Below, piece by piece: positions 1 through 7,532 of a stretch of DNA of 32,050 nucleotides. Under the pieces are notes generated by a model that saw nothing but the letters and a program-made list of their open reading frames with translations, was not told where the DNA came from and searched no databases. Origin of the DNA: Candidatus Peribacteraceae bacterium (GTDB lineage: Bacteria; Patescibacteriota; Gracilibacteria; Peribacterales; Peribacteraceae); the NCBI GenBank assembly GCA_028711345.1, contig JAQTSK010000016.1:1-32050 (forward strand), read 5' to 3'. The position numbers were made by a program, and so were the translations under genes. Every line of letters begins with the position of its first letter. The stretch's first letter is position 1.

Positions 1-617
1 ACAAGGTGAGGGAAGCGGCGAGAAAACTGGTGATAGCGATTAGCGATAAGCGATTAGCGATAAGCAATAAACTCGTTGCAGTACACGGAAGGAAGGATTG
101 GTTTGAAGAAATGACTGGTGATCTCACTGTCAGGATTGATTTGCGTGACTGTCGGCTTGGTGAGAAAACCTTCTACCAGATACGTAGCGGAACGCCCGTG
201 AGAATCGAGATAGGACCCAAGGATCTTGCGGAGAATTCCTGCGTCATCAAAAGCCGCATCCGAACCCGTGAGCAAGCCATCAAGGCCCCTCTCGACAAAG
301 CTCCCGAAATCGTCCGGGAAATGCTCAAGGAAGATCAGATCACGCTGTTTAATAATGCGAAGAAGATGCAGCGGGAGAAAACCGTGGAGCCTGCGAACTA
401 CGACGAGCTCAAGAAGGCGATGGCAGACGGCAAGTGGGCGCTGATCCCATGGGACGGGACCAAGGAAACCGTCGAAAAATTCAAAGCGGATACCTCCGGC
501 GGCACCTACCGCTGCTTCGCGTTCGATGCAAAGGAAGATGCGGGAGGAATGAAGGATCCCATCTCCGGCAAGGTGAGTGCGTTCAAGAAGAGAATTTTCG
601 TGGCGAAGGCGTATTAA
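1..617 (+). CDS. proS: Prolyl-tRNA synthetase, C-terminal part (5' end outside window)
   Basis: This is the C-terminal end of an archaeal/eukaryote-like ProRS, which charges tRNA-Pro in the cytoplasm. The frame is open to the left edge, so the GTG at 6 is probably internal. The anticodon-binding domain is recognisable from VRIDLRD and TPVRIEIGPKDL. The C-terminal domain is recognisable from the IPWDGTKET segment and the terminal FKKRIFVAKAY, ending in the family's typical Tyr. The Cys residues that bind zinc in the Thermus enzyme are absent from the C-terminal domain. Between EAARKL and VRIDLRD there are about 24 more residues than in typical ProRS. About half of them (AISDKRLAISNK) are encoded by a period-7 DNA repeat. 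Confidence 0.88.
   Translation, partial: KVREAARKLVIAISDKRLAISNKLVAVHGRKDWFEEMTGDLTVRIDLRDCRLGEKTFYQIRSGTPVRIEIGPKDLAENSCVIKSRIRTREQAIKAPLDKAPEIVREMLKEDQITLFNNAKKMQREKTVEPANYDELKKAMADGKWALIPWDGTKETVEKFKADTSGGTYRCFAFDAKEDAGGMKDPISGKVSAFKKRIFVAKAY
34..68 (+). repeat. Period-7 tandem repeat inside proS
   Basis: Five consecutive 7-bp units (tagcgat, tagcgat, aagcgat, tagcgat, aagcaat) lie inside the proS frame and encode the AISDKRLAISNK stretch. The total insertion keeps the frame. It sits in a loop between a helix and a strand of the anticodon-binding domain, where tolerance is expected. Confidence 0.85.
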
Positions 618-729
618 ATTGTTCAATGGTTCAATTGTTAAATTGTTAGCATGCATCGATCAGATTTCTCGGATGGCCTCACCGGACAAATAAATCGCTT
701 GCGAACCATTTAGCCATTTAACAATTTAA
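614..729. repeat. Paired inverted low-complexity arms between proS and queA
   Basis: The left arm (614-640) and right arm (703-729) are inverted copies of an A/T-rich unit of about 8 bp (ttaaattgtt / aacaatttaa). They match at about 22 of 27 positions and enclose 62 bp of unique sequence. A perfect 12-bp inverted match (637-648 with 719-730) also exists. The whole proS-queA spacer is made of this structure. The right arm runs up to the queA start codon. Confidence 0.75.
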
Positions 730-733
730 CCAC

Positions 734-1768
734 GTGTCGTCTTTTCATTCCATCCTCTCTTCCTTCGATTATCCGCTCCCTCCCGAGCTGATCGCCAAGG
801 AACCCGCTTCCCCGCGGGACAGCGCGCGGCTGCTTATCTGCAACCGGAAGAATCAGGCAGTCACGTTCGACCGATTCTCGAACATCATTGAATATCTGCC
901 GGAGAACGCAGTCCTCGTCTTCAACCGGACCAAAGTCATTCCGGCTAAGATGACACTCCGGAAGATCACGGGGGGTGCTGTTTCGGCACTGCTCTTGAGC
1001 GTTCAACCGGAAACCATCACCGTGCTGGCATCGGGAACCCTGAAGCCGGGAGACAAGCTGATCTGGCAAGGCGGACATTCGTTGACGGTCATCAATAGAA
1101 ACAATCAGGAAGCGCTTCTAAAGCCCTCATTCCCGATCACCGAACTCCGCGATCTACTCGACCAATTCGGTGAAACCCCTCTCCCTCCGTACCTCAAAGA
1201 TTCCCCTCTCCCGGAAGATCGCAGGCGCAGTGAATATCAAACGGTTTTTGCAACGGAGAATGGATCAGTAGCTGCACCGACCGCAGGCTTACACTTCACG
1301 GAAAGTTTGATCAATAATATTGAACAGTCAGGCAGGGGAGTCGCGTACGTCACGCTCCATGTGCACCTCGGTACATTTGCGCCGCTGACGGAGGAACAGT
1401 GGATCCAGAAAAAGCTCCATACCGAGCACTATTCCATCGATGAACAGACTGCATCGATGCTCAATCGGGCGAAAGCTGACGGCAGGCCGATCATCGCAGT
1501 CGGAACAACGACGGTTCGAACTTTGGAATCTGCATCAAATGCATCGACGCTGGTCCGGCTGAACGGATCCACCGGCCTGTTCCTCACAGAAGAATCATCA
1601 CTCCATTTCGTCGATCATCTGATCACAAACTTCCACGTGCCGAAATCCAGTCTGCTGATGCTTGTGTCCGCTTTCACGGGGCGGGAGAAATTATTCGAGC
1701 TCTACGATCGGGCGATCAAGGAGCGGATGCGGTTCTTCTCCTTCGGGGATGGGATGATGGTGATATAA
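734..1768 (+). CDS. queA: S-adenosylmethionine:tRNA ribosyltransferase-isomerase (QueA)
   Basis: QueA transfers and isomerises the ribosyl group of S-adenosylmethionine onto 7-aminomethyl-7-deazaguanine in tRNA, giving epoxyqueuosine. The 344-residue length is normal for the family. Recognisable segments are FDYPLPPELIAKEP at the N terminus, LVFNRTKVIPAKM, the central GSVAAPTAGLHFTESL and the C-terminal VDHLITNFHVPKSSLLMLVSAF. The start is GTG at 734, chosen because the family N terminus (SSFDYPLP) begins right after it and no upstream start exists. It directly follows a low-complexity repeat and has no Shine-Dalgarno sequence. No other queuosine gene is in the window. The gene is followed by a palindromic element. 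Confidence 0.95.
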   Translation: MSSFHSILSSFDYPLPPELIAKEPASPRDSARLLICNRKNQAVTFDRFSNIIEYLPENAVLVFNRTKVIPAKMTLRKITGGAVSALLLSVQPETITVLASGTLKPGDKLIWQGGHSLTVINRNNQEALLKPSFPITELRDLLDQFGETPLPPYLKDSPLPEDRRRSEYQTVFATENGSVAAPTAGLHFTESLINNIEQSGRGVAYVTLHVHLGTFAPLTEEQWIQKKLHTEHYSIDEQTASMLNRAKADGRPIIAVGTTTVRTLESASNASTLVRLNGSTGLFLTEESSLHFVDHLITNFHVPKSSLLMLVSAFTGREKLFELYDRAIKERMRFFSFGDGMMVI

Positions 1769-1772
1769 ATGC

Positions 1773-1848
1773 TTCCGCAGCCGGGACGCAGCGTCCCGGG
1801 ATCGGCGCCTTCCGCCGCCATCTGCGACGCGGCGTCGCAGCTGCGGAA
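1773..1848. repeat. 76-bp nested palindrome with cloverleaf geometry
   Basis: An 8-bp perfect outer stem (ttccgcag 1773-1780 with ctgcggaa 1841-1848) encloses three hairpins. These are ccgggacgc-a-gcgtcccgg (1781-1799), cggcg-ccttc-cgccg (1803-1817) and ctgcgacgc-g-gcgtcgcag (1822-1840). It fills the queA-to-membrane-protein spacer. A degraded relative lies at 24390-24446, so this is probably a dispersed element. It could act as a terminator only weakly, since no T-run follows. Confidence 0.85.
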
Positions 1849-1928
1849 ATCATAGGAGATTGTTGAATTTCATATCAGTTAGGTTGGTTGCCTTGGTTTC
1901 CCCACATCACCCAGTACAATTCCCGACA

Positions 1929-4037
1929 ATGACGTCTGTGTCCGCCCTCAATTTCTGCCTCTTGTCAGGTTTCCTGCTCCTTGGAAGCGTCATGCTCGCA
2001 GTCCGCTTGCTACCGGAGGCACGGGCTTCCTTCCTCGGTCTCCTGACATACGGCGGCTTCACGTTCCTCTGTCTCATCATCGGCATACAGACGATCCTGG
2101 GATGGATGGGAATCCTGACCGGAACGTGGGTGACCGTGACGGGATACGGACTCGGCGCCGTGATGATCGCACTGTCCGCCCGATCATTCAAAGCCCACTG
2201 TCCGCTGCCAAAGAAACCGCACCCTGCACTGCTTCTCTTGATCCCTCTGGGAATCCTTCTCTTGATCGAGCTCTATAACGGACTCATCTTCCCCGTCTGG
2301 GAGTACGACAGCATTTCGTACCATCTTCCCATGGTCAGGCAGTGGTTCCTGAGCGGAAGCCTGCGTCAGGCGTACTTTTCGGTTTTCGCCGGACCCGTCG
2401 GCTACTACCCAAGTACGGGAGAACTCCTGACACTCTGGCCGATGCTGCTGACCAAGTCCGATGCATTCGCGAACATCCAGAATATTCTGCTCCTGCCGCT
2501 CGGTGCTGCGGCTCTGCTGCAATGGACGAGACGGAACGGCATTCCGGATCGCACGGGAATCCTCTGCCCCCTCCTGTGCCTCACTTCCCCCATCGTTCTG
2601 AAGGAACTCGGCGCACCGCATGTAGATTTTTTCTTCATGCTCACGTTCATTTTCGCGCTCCTGTTCCTGACCGATTTCGTGCGGAATGGCACTGTCCGCT
2701 CGTGGCTCCTGACTTGTCTGGCACTCGGCCTGTTCCTCGGAACAAAATATCTCGCCGTTCCCGTTGGAATCCCGCTGCTCGCAATCACGATTGTGCAGGT
2801 TGTTCGCCGCTTGAAATACTGGAAAGGAATCCGTCTCGGAGCGATCACCGGAGGCGTCGTTGCATTCATGCTCATGGGCGGACACTGGTACCTCCGGAAT
2901 ATGCTGCTAACAGGTAATCCCCTTTTTCCGGCATCTCTCAGCATCGGATCGTTCACGATACTCCATGGCTACGGATCGATGTCGGACACGATGTTCTCGG
3001 TGTCCCTCCTCTCCAAGCTTCCGTCCATGAGCCTTGGCGTCATTCCTCCCCTGACAACATTATTCGTGTGGAGGATGGGATATCAGATTCTGCTGATGCT
3101 GCTGGCGACATTCCTGATCATTCCAATGCTCTGCCGCGAATGCCTTCAACCGGGAAGACGAATGCTATTTCGATATGACACATGGATACTTGCTATCCTT
3201 CCCGTTTTGATCGTTCTCTATCTGGCGGCGCCGAATACGTACCTGCACTTCGATGCGAACATCCGGTACGCCATCCTCCTGCTGCCGGTCGGAGGGTATC
3301 TGACTGCAGAGCTTGCAAACCGTTCACGTCCCTTGGCTGCAATTCTGACAATCGGCAGCATCCTCATCATCAGCATAACTCTCGTCAAAACTCTACGTGC
3401 TCCGGATCTGCCGCATGAAACAGGAACGCTCAGACTCATTCAGGAATCTTTGCCGGTCTTCCTGCCCTTCGCTCTGCGATTCATCACTCTTGCAATCGTA
3501 TGCGGATTGCTGACGTGGACTCGCTGGAAACGACAATGGAGGATCGGCCTGCTCATTACGATGATCGCACTCCTTCCATCGACGTTGCTCCTGCCGACCG
3601 GGGCGATGTCTGCGATGCGTCAGGAACAGACATTTCCTTCGCTTCATGAGAAATACTCCTTCCTCTCACCACTGCTCCGCGGATTCGAATGGATTGCACG
3701 GGAAACTAAGACCGATGATCGGATCGCCTACGCCGGTTTCCACTTCCGCTACCCGCTCATGCATCCCCTCGATCGGACGGTCGAGTACGTTCCCGTGAAT
3801 GATTGCCTACACTGCAACTACGTCGATTTCCGCGATGAACCCGAGGGGATCTATGCCCGCGCATCGAAGGAGCAATGGATCAGGAATCTTCGTACAGCTG
3901 AAATCTCCTATCTCATCTTGCACAATGAATCGGGATTCCTAAGCTACGAACCGGGTTGGGCAGAATCAATGCCTGAGGTATTTGAGCCTGTTTTCAGAGA
4001 AGAAGGAGTGGAAGTATTCAAAGTGATAATGAAGTGA
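1929..4037 (+). CDS. Polytopic membrane protein, GT-C glycosyltransferase-like
   Basis: A protein of about 702 residues with roughly a dozen hydrophobic segments. A conserved-looking loop early in the protein reads WEYDSISYHLPMVRQW and is followed by GYYPSTGEL. This resembles the first extracytoplasmic loop of GT-C (PMT/ArnT-like) lipid-linked sugar transferases, where an acidic residue is catalytic. A hydrophilic C-terminal domain of about 110 residues follows the last membrane span. The likely role is sugar transfer to lipid or protein on the outer face of the membrane, but the substrate is unknown. The ORF is open from TTG 1860, near an AGGAG. I prefer ATG 1929 because the hydrophobic N terminus begins there. 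The product assignment is by topology and loop motif only. Confidence 0.6.
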   Translation: MTSVSALNFCLLSGFLLLGSVMLAVRLLPEARASFLGLLTYGGFTFLCLIIGIQTILGWMGILTGTWVTVTGYGLGAVMIALSARSFKAHCPLPKKPHPALLLLIPLGILLLIELYNGLIFPVWEYDSISYHLPMVRQWFLSGSLRQAYFSVFAGPVGYYPSTGELLTLWPMLLTKSDAFANIQNILLLPLGAAALLQWTRRNGIPDRTGILCPLLCLTSPIVLKELGAPHVDFFFMLTFIFALLFLTDFVRNGTVRSWLLTCLALGLFLGTKYLAVPVGIPLLAITIVQVVRRLKYWKGIRLGAITGGVVAFMLMGGHWYLRNMLLTGNPLFPASLSIGSFTILHGYGSMSDTMFSVSLLSKLPSMSLGVIPPLTTLFVWRMGYQILLMLLATFLIIPMLCRECLQPGRRMLFRYDTWILAILPVLIVLYLAAPNTYLHFDANIRYAILLLPVGGYLTAELANRSRPLAAILTIGSILIISITLVKTLRAPDLPHETGTLRLIQESLPVFLPFALRFITLAIVCGLLTWTRWKRQWRIGLLITMIALLPSTLLLPTGAMSAMRQEQTFPSLHEKYSFLSPLLRGFEWIARETKTDDRIAYAGFHFRYPLMHPLDRTVEYVPVNDCLHCNYVDFRDEPEGIYARASKEQWIRNLRTAEISYLILHNESGFLSYEPGWAESMPEVFEPVFREEGVEVFKVIMK

Positions 4038-4487
4038 AGAAACCGAGGAGTCCGAAGAGTCCGAGGAAACCGACGAAGTACGCTATACTTCATACATGCA
4101 CGAAAGACCATACGAGAAACTCATTGTCTGGCAGGAGTCGTACAAATTGTGTCTTTCAGTCTACAGGTTGACGATTAAATTTCCTCCACATGAGCGATTC
4201 GGACTTGTGAGCCAAATGAGAAGATCCTCCTACAGTGTTCCAATCAATATCGCCGAAGGAAACTCGAAGAAGTCAACGAAGGAGAAGGAACGATTTTTTG
4301 AAATAGCACATGCATCTTTGGAAGAATTGCACTGTGAATCTCATCTCTCGAAAGATCTTGATTATATTTTTGTCCAAGAATACGAAGCATTGGATGACCA
4401 CATTCAGCGTATCAGTTTTCTTTTAACCAAACTTCGGAGTTCGCTTGGCTGATGTTCATCGGACTCTTCGGACTCCTCGGTTTCTTC
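4036..4487. repeat. 28-bp perfect inverted repeats enclosing the four-helix-bundle gene
   Basis: The 28 bases at 4036-4063 are the exact reverse complement of 4460-4487. Each arm is built from 9-bp units (gaagaaacc, gaggagtcc, gaagagtcc and so on). The arms lie 32 bp before the start and 7 bp after the stop of the enclosed gene, so the gene plus arms forms a cassette of 452 bp. The left arm overlaps the last two bases of the upstream membrane-protein stop codon. The right arm ends 19 bp before ychF. No transposase is present. Confidence 0.85.
4096..4452 (+). CDS. Four-helix-bundle protein (bS23 / 23S rRNA intervening-sequence family)
   Basis: A 118-residue protein matching the small four-helix-bundle family first known from ORFs inside 23S rRNA intervening sequences. 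Hallmarks are YEKLIVWQESYKLCLSVYRL, FPPHERFGLVSQMRRSS, SVPINIAEGNSKKS and an ELHCESHLSKDL helix. Relatives include the Avd accessory proteins of diversity-generating retroelements, but no reverse transcriptase is here. The molecular role is unknown; nucleic-acid binding is suspected. The gene is visibly richer in A/T than queA or ychF, which suggests separate origin. It is enclosed by perfect inverted repeats (separate entry). Start ATG 4096 is the only sensible start. Confidence 0.88.
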   Translation: MHERPYEKLIVWQESYKLCLSVYRLTIKFPPHERFGLVSQMRRSSYSVPINIAEGNSKKSTKEKERFFEIAHASLEELHCESHLSKDLDYIFVQEYEALDDHIQRISFLLTKLRSSLG

Positions 4488-4506
4488 GGTTTCCTCCCTC
4501 ACTATC

Positions 4507-5601
4507 ATGTCACTCAAGATCGGAATTGTGGGCTTACCGAATGTCGGCAAATCGACGTTGTTCAATGCGCTGACAAGAAGCCACGGCGCACAGGCGGCGA
4601 ACTACCCGTTCTGCACTATCGAACCCAACGTCGGTGTGGTGGAGGTGCCGGATGAACGGCTGAAGAAACTTGCCGAAATCGTGAAGCCTGAAAAAATCGT
4701 TCCGGCCATCGTGGAGTTCGTGGATATCGCGGGATTGGTCAAAGGCGCATCCAAAGGTGAAGGACTCGGCAATGCATTCTTGAGCCACATCCGCGAAGTG
4801 GACGCCATCTGCCACGTCGTGCGCGTCTTCGAAGGATCCGAGGTCATTCACGTGGAAGCAACCATCGATCCCAAGCGCGACAGAGAGACCATCGAAGCCG
4901 AGCTCTGCATCGCGGACTTGGATAGGGTCGCAAAGAAGATCGACAAAGTGCAGGGAGGAGCGAAGACCGGCAACAAGGAATTGATGAAGGAGCTCGTCGT
5001 GCTCGAGAAGATCAATGCAGCCCTCAGAGCAGGAAAACTGGCATCCACAGTCGAGCTCGGAAAAGAGGAAATCCCATACCTCAAAGCCATGCAGCTGCTT
5101 ACGGCCAAGCGGATGATCTACGGGCTGAACACGGATGAGCAATCACTCGGAAAGGTGTCACTGCATGATGCGAAAATCAAAGCGGGCCTGACGGACAGCG
5201 ATACGGCGATCATCGTCTCGGCGAAGATCGAAGAAGAATTGATCGAACTCACGCCGGAGGAGGGCAAGAGCATGCTCAAAGAACTCGGCGTGGAATCATC
5301 GGGCTTGGACCAGCTGATCCGTGCCGCGTACGACGCACTGGGACTCCAGACGTACTTCACCGCCGGCGTGAAAGAAGTACGGGCATGGACAGTGAAGAAA
5401 GGCGCTACGGCACCGGAAGCCGCCGGCGTGATCCACACGGACTTCGAGAAAGGCTTCATCCGCGCGGAGACCATTGCCTACGCGGATTACGTCGCAAGCG
5501 GCGGAGAACATCAGGCAAAGGAAGCGGGGAAGATGCGGATCGAGGGGAAAGACTACATTGTGAAGGACGGGGATGTGATGCATTTTCGATTTAATGTATA
5601 A
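4507..5601 (+). CDS. ychF: Redox-regulated ATPase YchF (Obg family)
   Basis: YchF is a ribosome-associated P-loop ATPase of the Obg family that prefers ATP over GTP. The 364 residues are full length. The Walker A motif is GLPNVGKS at residues 9-16, the switch/G3 region reads [19 protein letters not shown], and the G4-equivalent is NTDE rather than NKxD, as expected for the ATP-binding branch. A helical coiled-coil insert follows the G domain. The C-terminal TGS-like domain is seen in [18 protein letters not shown] and ends [14 protein letters not shown], the family's typical end. The start lies directly after a pyrimidine-rich stretch with no Shine-Dalgarno. Confidence 0.96.
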   Translation: MSLKIGIVGLPNVGKSTLFNALTRSHGAQAANYPFCTIEPNVGVVEVPDERLKKLAEIVKPEKIVPAIVEFVDIAGLVKGASKGEGLGNAFLSHIREVDAICHVVRVFEGSEVIHVEATIDPKRDRETIEAELCIADLDRVAKKIDKVQGGAKTGNKELMKELVVLEKINAALRAGKLASTVELGKEEIPYLKAMQLLTAKRMIYGLNTDEQSLGKVSLHDAKIKAGLTDSDTAIIVSAKIEEELIELTPEEGKSMLKELGVESSGLDQLIRAAYDALGLQTYFTAGVKEVRAWTVKKGATAPEAAGVIHTDFEKGFIRAETIAYADYVASGGEHQAKEAGKMRIEGKDYIVKDGDVMHFRFNV

Positions 5602-5640
5602 CTTGCCAAGAAGTATATTCCAGAGTATTAAGTTATTCCT

Positions 5641-6204
5641 ATGCCCGTCACCAATGAAAATTCCAATCAATTGATAAGATTCCGTATGCAAGAGGCAAAA
5701 GCAGTCAGCACACAGCGACAGCCCGATTTTGACGATATTCCCGAACGGCTCGCATGTGTCTGCGCCATCGTTTCCGGTTGTGAGCAACGTTTGGGTGCAC
5801 TGCTTCCGTCATTGGTCATCGCAACTGACAACAGAACAAGAGGTTTGCTCATCGAAGAGAGATGGAATGACCCCTCTCAGACAATCGGACAAATCGAACG
5901 GCACTTCCGAAGTCCCTCAAGACCGCCGAGAAAGGAAGGAAAAGTATTGATTGTTGATCAGGTGCTTAATATGCAACTGACCCCAAACCAATTTGTTCTC
6001 CCGCTGGTAAAAGAATGCCCGGATCTGATCACCCTTGAATTAGCTGAGCACTCATGGTCAACACACCAAGTGTCAAAGCCCCTCGATACAGTGAATGATC
6101 CACTCCCCCCAAATCACTGGGCAAAAAGGTACAGGCTCGTAGCATACTTTGATCAGTTGCTCGGAGAAATGCAAAGTTTGCTCGGAGAGAGGGCTGCACG
6201 ATAA
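5641..6204 (+). CDS. Hypothetical protein, 187 aa
   Basis: I do not recognise this protein. It has no signal peptide or membrane span. The central part (residues about 35-130) alternates predicted strands and helices, with KVLIVDQVLNMQLTPNQFVLPLV resembling a strand-loop-helix unit. It lies 40 bp after ychF on the same strand and could be cotranscribed. Its stop codon abuts the stop of the convergent minus-strand gene with no base between them. Codon use looks coding, with no internal breaks. Lower G+C than ychF. Confidence 0.6.
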   Translation: MPVTNENSNQLIRFRMQEAKAVSTQRQPDFDDIPERLACVCAIVSGCEQRLGALLPSLVIATDNRTRGLLIEERWNDPSQTIGQIERHFRSPSRPPRKEGKVLIVDQVLNMQLTPNQFVLPLVKECPDLITLELAEHSWSTHQVSKPLDTVNDPLPPNHWAKRYRLVAYFDQLLGEMQSLLGERAAR

Positions 6205-6699
6205 TCACGCTGCGATTCCTCCCCCCACCTTGAGCGACGCCATCACCTGCTGCTGCAGCGCCGCTTTCAGCGGATACACCTCCGCAACATTCCCCATCGG
6301 GGCATCGGATGAGCCATGCTTTTCCTTCGGCTTCGTCGTGGGCTTCACCGCCAACTTCGGCTCCTTGCCGCTCACATCGACCGCCACCTCGAACTGGCCT
6401 TTCTTCAGCGCCTCCTTCGCACTTGCAGACATCCCTTCCAACGCCGCATCCATTCCCTGCGTATCGATGAAGGTCGCTACCACATCTTTGGCTTGTTCCT
6501 GTACGGATGGCTCCGTCTCCAGATGAAGTTTGACCTCGGCAAACTCGGCGTTCCGCTTCATCTCGTCCTTGGCGTATTCAGGACCGCGCTCACGAACCTT
6601 CTCCCTCAGCCATGCATACTCGGCCGGCGAACGGAGCTTCAAGCGTTCCCACTTGCTGCGCTCACGACTGGGAAGACTATCCAAAAATGAATCTGACAT
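6205..6699 (-). CDS. Hypothetical charged helical protein, 164 aa
   Basis: I do not recognise this protein. It is rich in Lys and Glu and predicted mainly helical in the first 110 residues (SPAEYAWLREKVRERG), followed by a Lys/Pro-rich linker (AVKPTTKPKEK) and an Ala/Gln-rich helix near the C terminus. It has no signal peptide, so it is probably cytoplasmic. Start ATG 6699 lies about 160 bp from the divergent promoter at 6862. It converges with, and exactly abuts, the preceding plus-strand gene. Reading the plus strand here gives only shadow ORFs. Confidence 0.6.
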   Translation of the reverse strand: MSDSFLDSLPSRERSKWERLKLRSPAEYAWLREKVRERGPEYAKDEMKRNAEFAEVKLHLETEPSVQEQAKDVVATFIDTQGMDAALEGMSASAKEALKKGQFEVAVDVSGKEPKLAVKPTTKPKEKHGSSDAPMGNVAEVYPLKAALQQQVMASLKVGGGIAA

Positions 6700-6861
6700 G
6701 AGCGCAGTATAATGGATTGCTTGCCCGCGGGGAGAATCCTACGCTGTATCAGCTGCAATCAGACGTCCGGCACTCCACACTTCGGTTTAGGAACGACACT
6801 TTGGAGTATTACGAGTGAACAAGTTAAGTATTTTGGCTTACAAAAGAGCATTTATTTGTCA

Positions 6862-6889
6862 TTGACAAGTTTAGTAGTAATATTATAGT
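6862..6889 (+). promoter_or_regulatory. Sigma70-type promoter for the 6921 gene
   Basis: A perfect -35 box TTGACA (6862-6867) is followed by a 16-bp spacer and TATAGT (6884-6889). The region is strongly A/T-rich compared with its surroundings. The predicted transcript start near 6896 gives a leader of about 25 nt to ATG 6921. Confidence 0.7.
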
Positions 6890-6920
6890 ATCGCACTGTA
6901 ATTTATCCTCCCCCATTCAT

Positions 6921-7364
6921 ATGGCTGCACCTGAAGCTTCAACTCTCAACAAACACACAGAAACAGCGCTTGAATCTATCGACAGAATGAAAGAGACCGT
7001 AATGAGAAGGTATGCAGAAGAAACTCAAGAGAGTCCGTTGAATGTAGAGAGGAACGAAGAACACCTCCGATCCCTTCTTGCCGTGTTCGGAAACATGCTA
7101 TTGGCCATTGGTACTGATCTGGATGAGGATGGGGCGTTTAAGTTGGGAAGTATCCTCGCTGATGAAGTGATTGCGGCAATACGGAAATTGAATTCTGAGG
7201 ATGCAGATCTTGTAAGTCGTAATTTAGGACCGGAGATGGCTGCACGTATGAGAAGGGGTAGGTCAAGGAAGCTACCCGTACAAGAGAGCATTTCTGCCCT
7301 TGTTGCATCTCGAGTGGAGAGTAGCCGAGAACTTCTAGGCGAGGGGCAAGCGACGGTTGCGTAG
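6921..7364 (+). CDS. Hypothetical helical protein, 147 aa
   Basis: I do not recognise this protein. It is predicted almost entirely helical and amphipathic, with an acidic first half and a basic stretch near residues 112-121 (RMRRGRSRK). There is no signal peptide or membrane segment. It is a single-gene transcription unit, with its own TTGACA/TATAGT promoter upstream and a clean intrinsic terminator 23 bp downstream. That arrangement supports it being a real expressed gene despite no recognised family. Confidence 0.65.
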   Translation: MAAPEASTLNKHTETALESIDRMKETVMRRYAEETQESPLNVERNEEHLRSLLAVFGNMLLAIGTDLDEDGAFKLGSILADEVIAAIRKLNSEDADLVSRNLGPEMAARMRRGRSRKLPVQESISALVASRVESSRELLGEGQATVA

Positions 7365-7386
7365 ATTCAATTACCGAAAAGCAAGG

Positions 7387-7407
7387 GCCGCTCGAAGCGG
7401 CTTTTTT
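7387..7407 (+). terminator. Intrinsic terminator after the 6921 gene
   Basis: A perfect 6-bp stem gccgct-cga-agcggc is followed at once by six T. It is placed 23 bp after the stop codon of the 147-residue gene. Confidence 0.85.
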
Positions 7408-7480
7408 GAACTTCAATATCACCAAGAAAATTTGGACGCGATTGCATGCTCTACCTCCCGCTCAAAGCCACATTCGTCTG

Positions 7481-7527
7481 TTCGTCGGTTTCTTTGGACT
7501 CCTCAGTTTCTTCGTTTTCCTCCTTTC
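7481..7527. repeat. Period-9 degenerate repeat downstream of nrdJ
   Basis: Units such as tttggactc, ctcagtttc and ttcgttttc recur at 9-bp spacing. They closely resemble the arms around the four-helix-bundle gene at 4036 and 4460. This is a single arm with no inverted partner nearby. It occupies the 3' flank of the ribonucleotide reductase gene, ending a few bases before its stop codon. Confidence 0.6.
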
Positions 7528-7532
7528 GAGCA

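Noticed and set aside
1773-1848. The 76-bp cloverleaf as a tRNA gene
   Set aside because: The size fits, but the hairpins have one-base loops in the fully paired form, there is no anticodon loop and no T-loop consensus.
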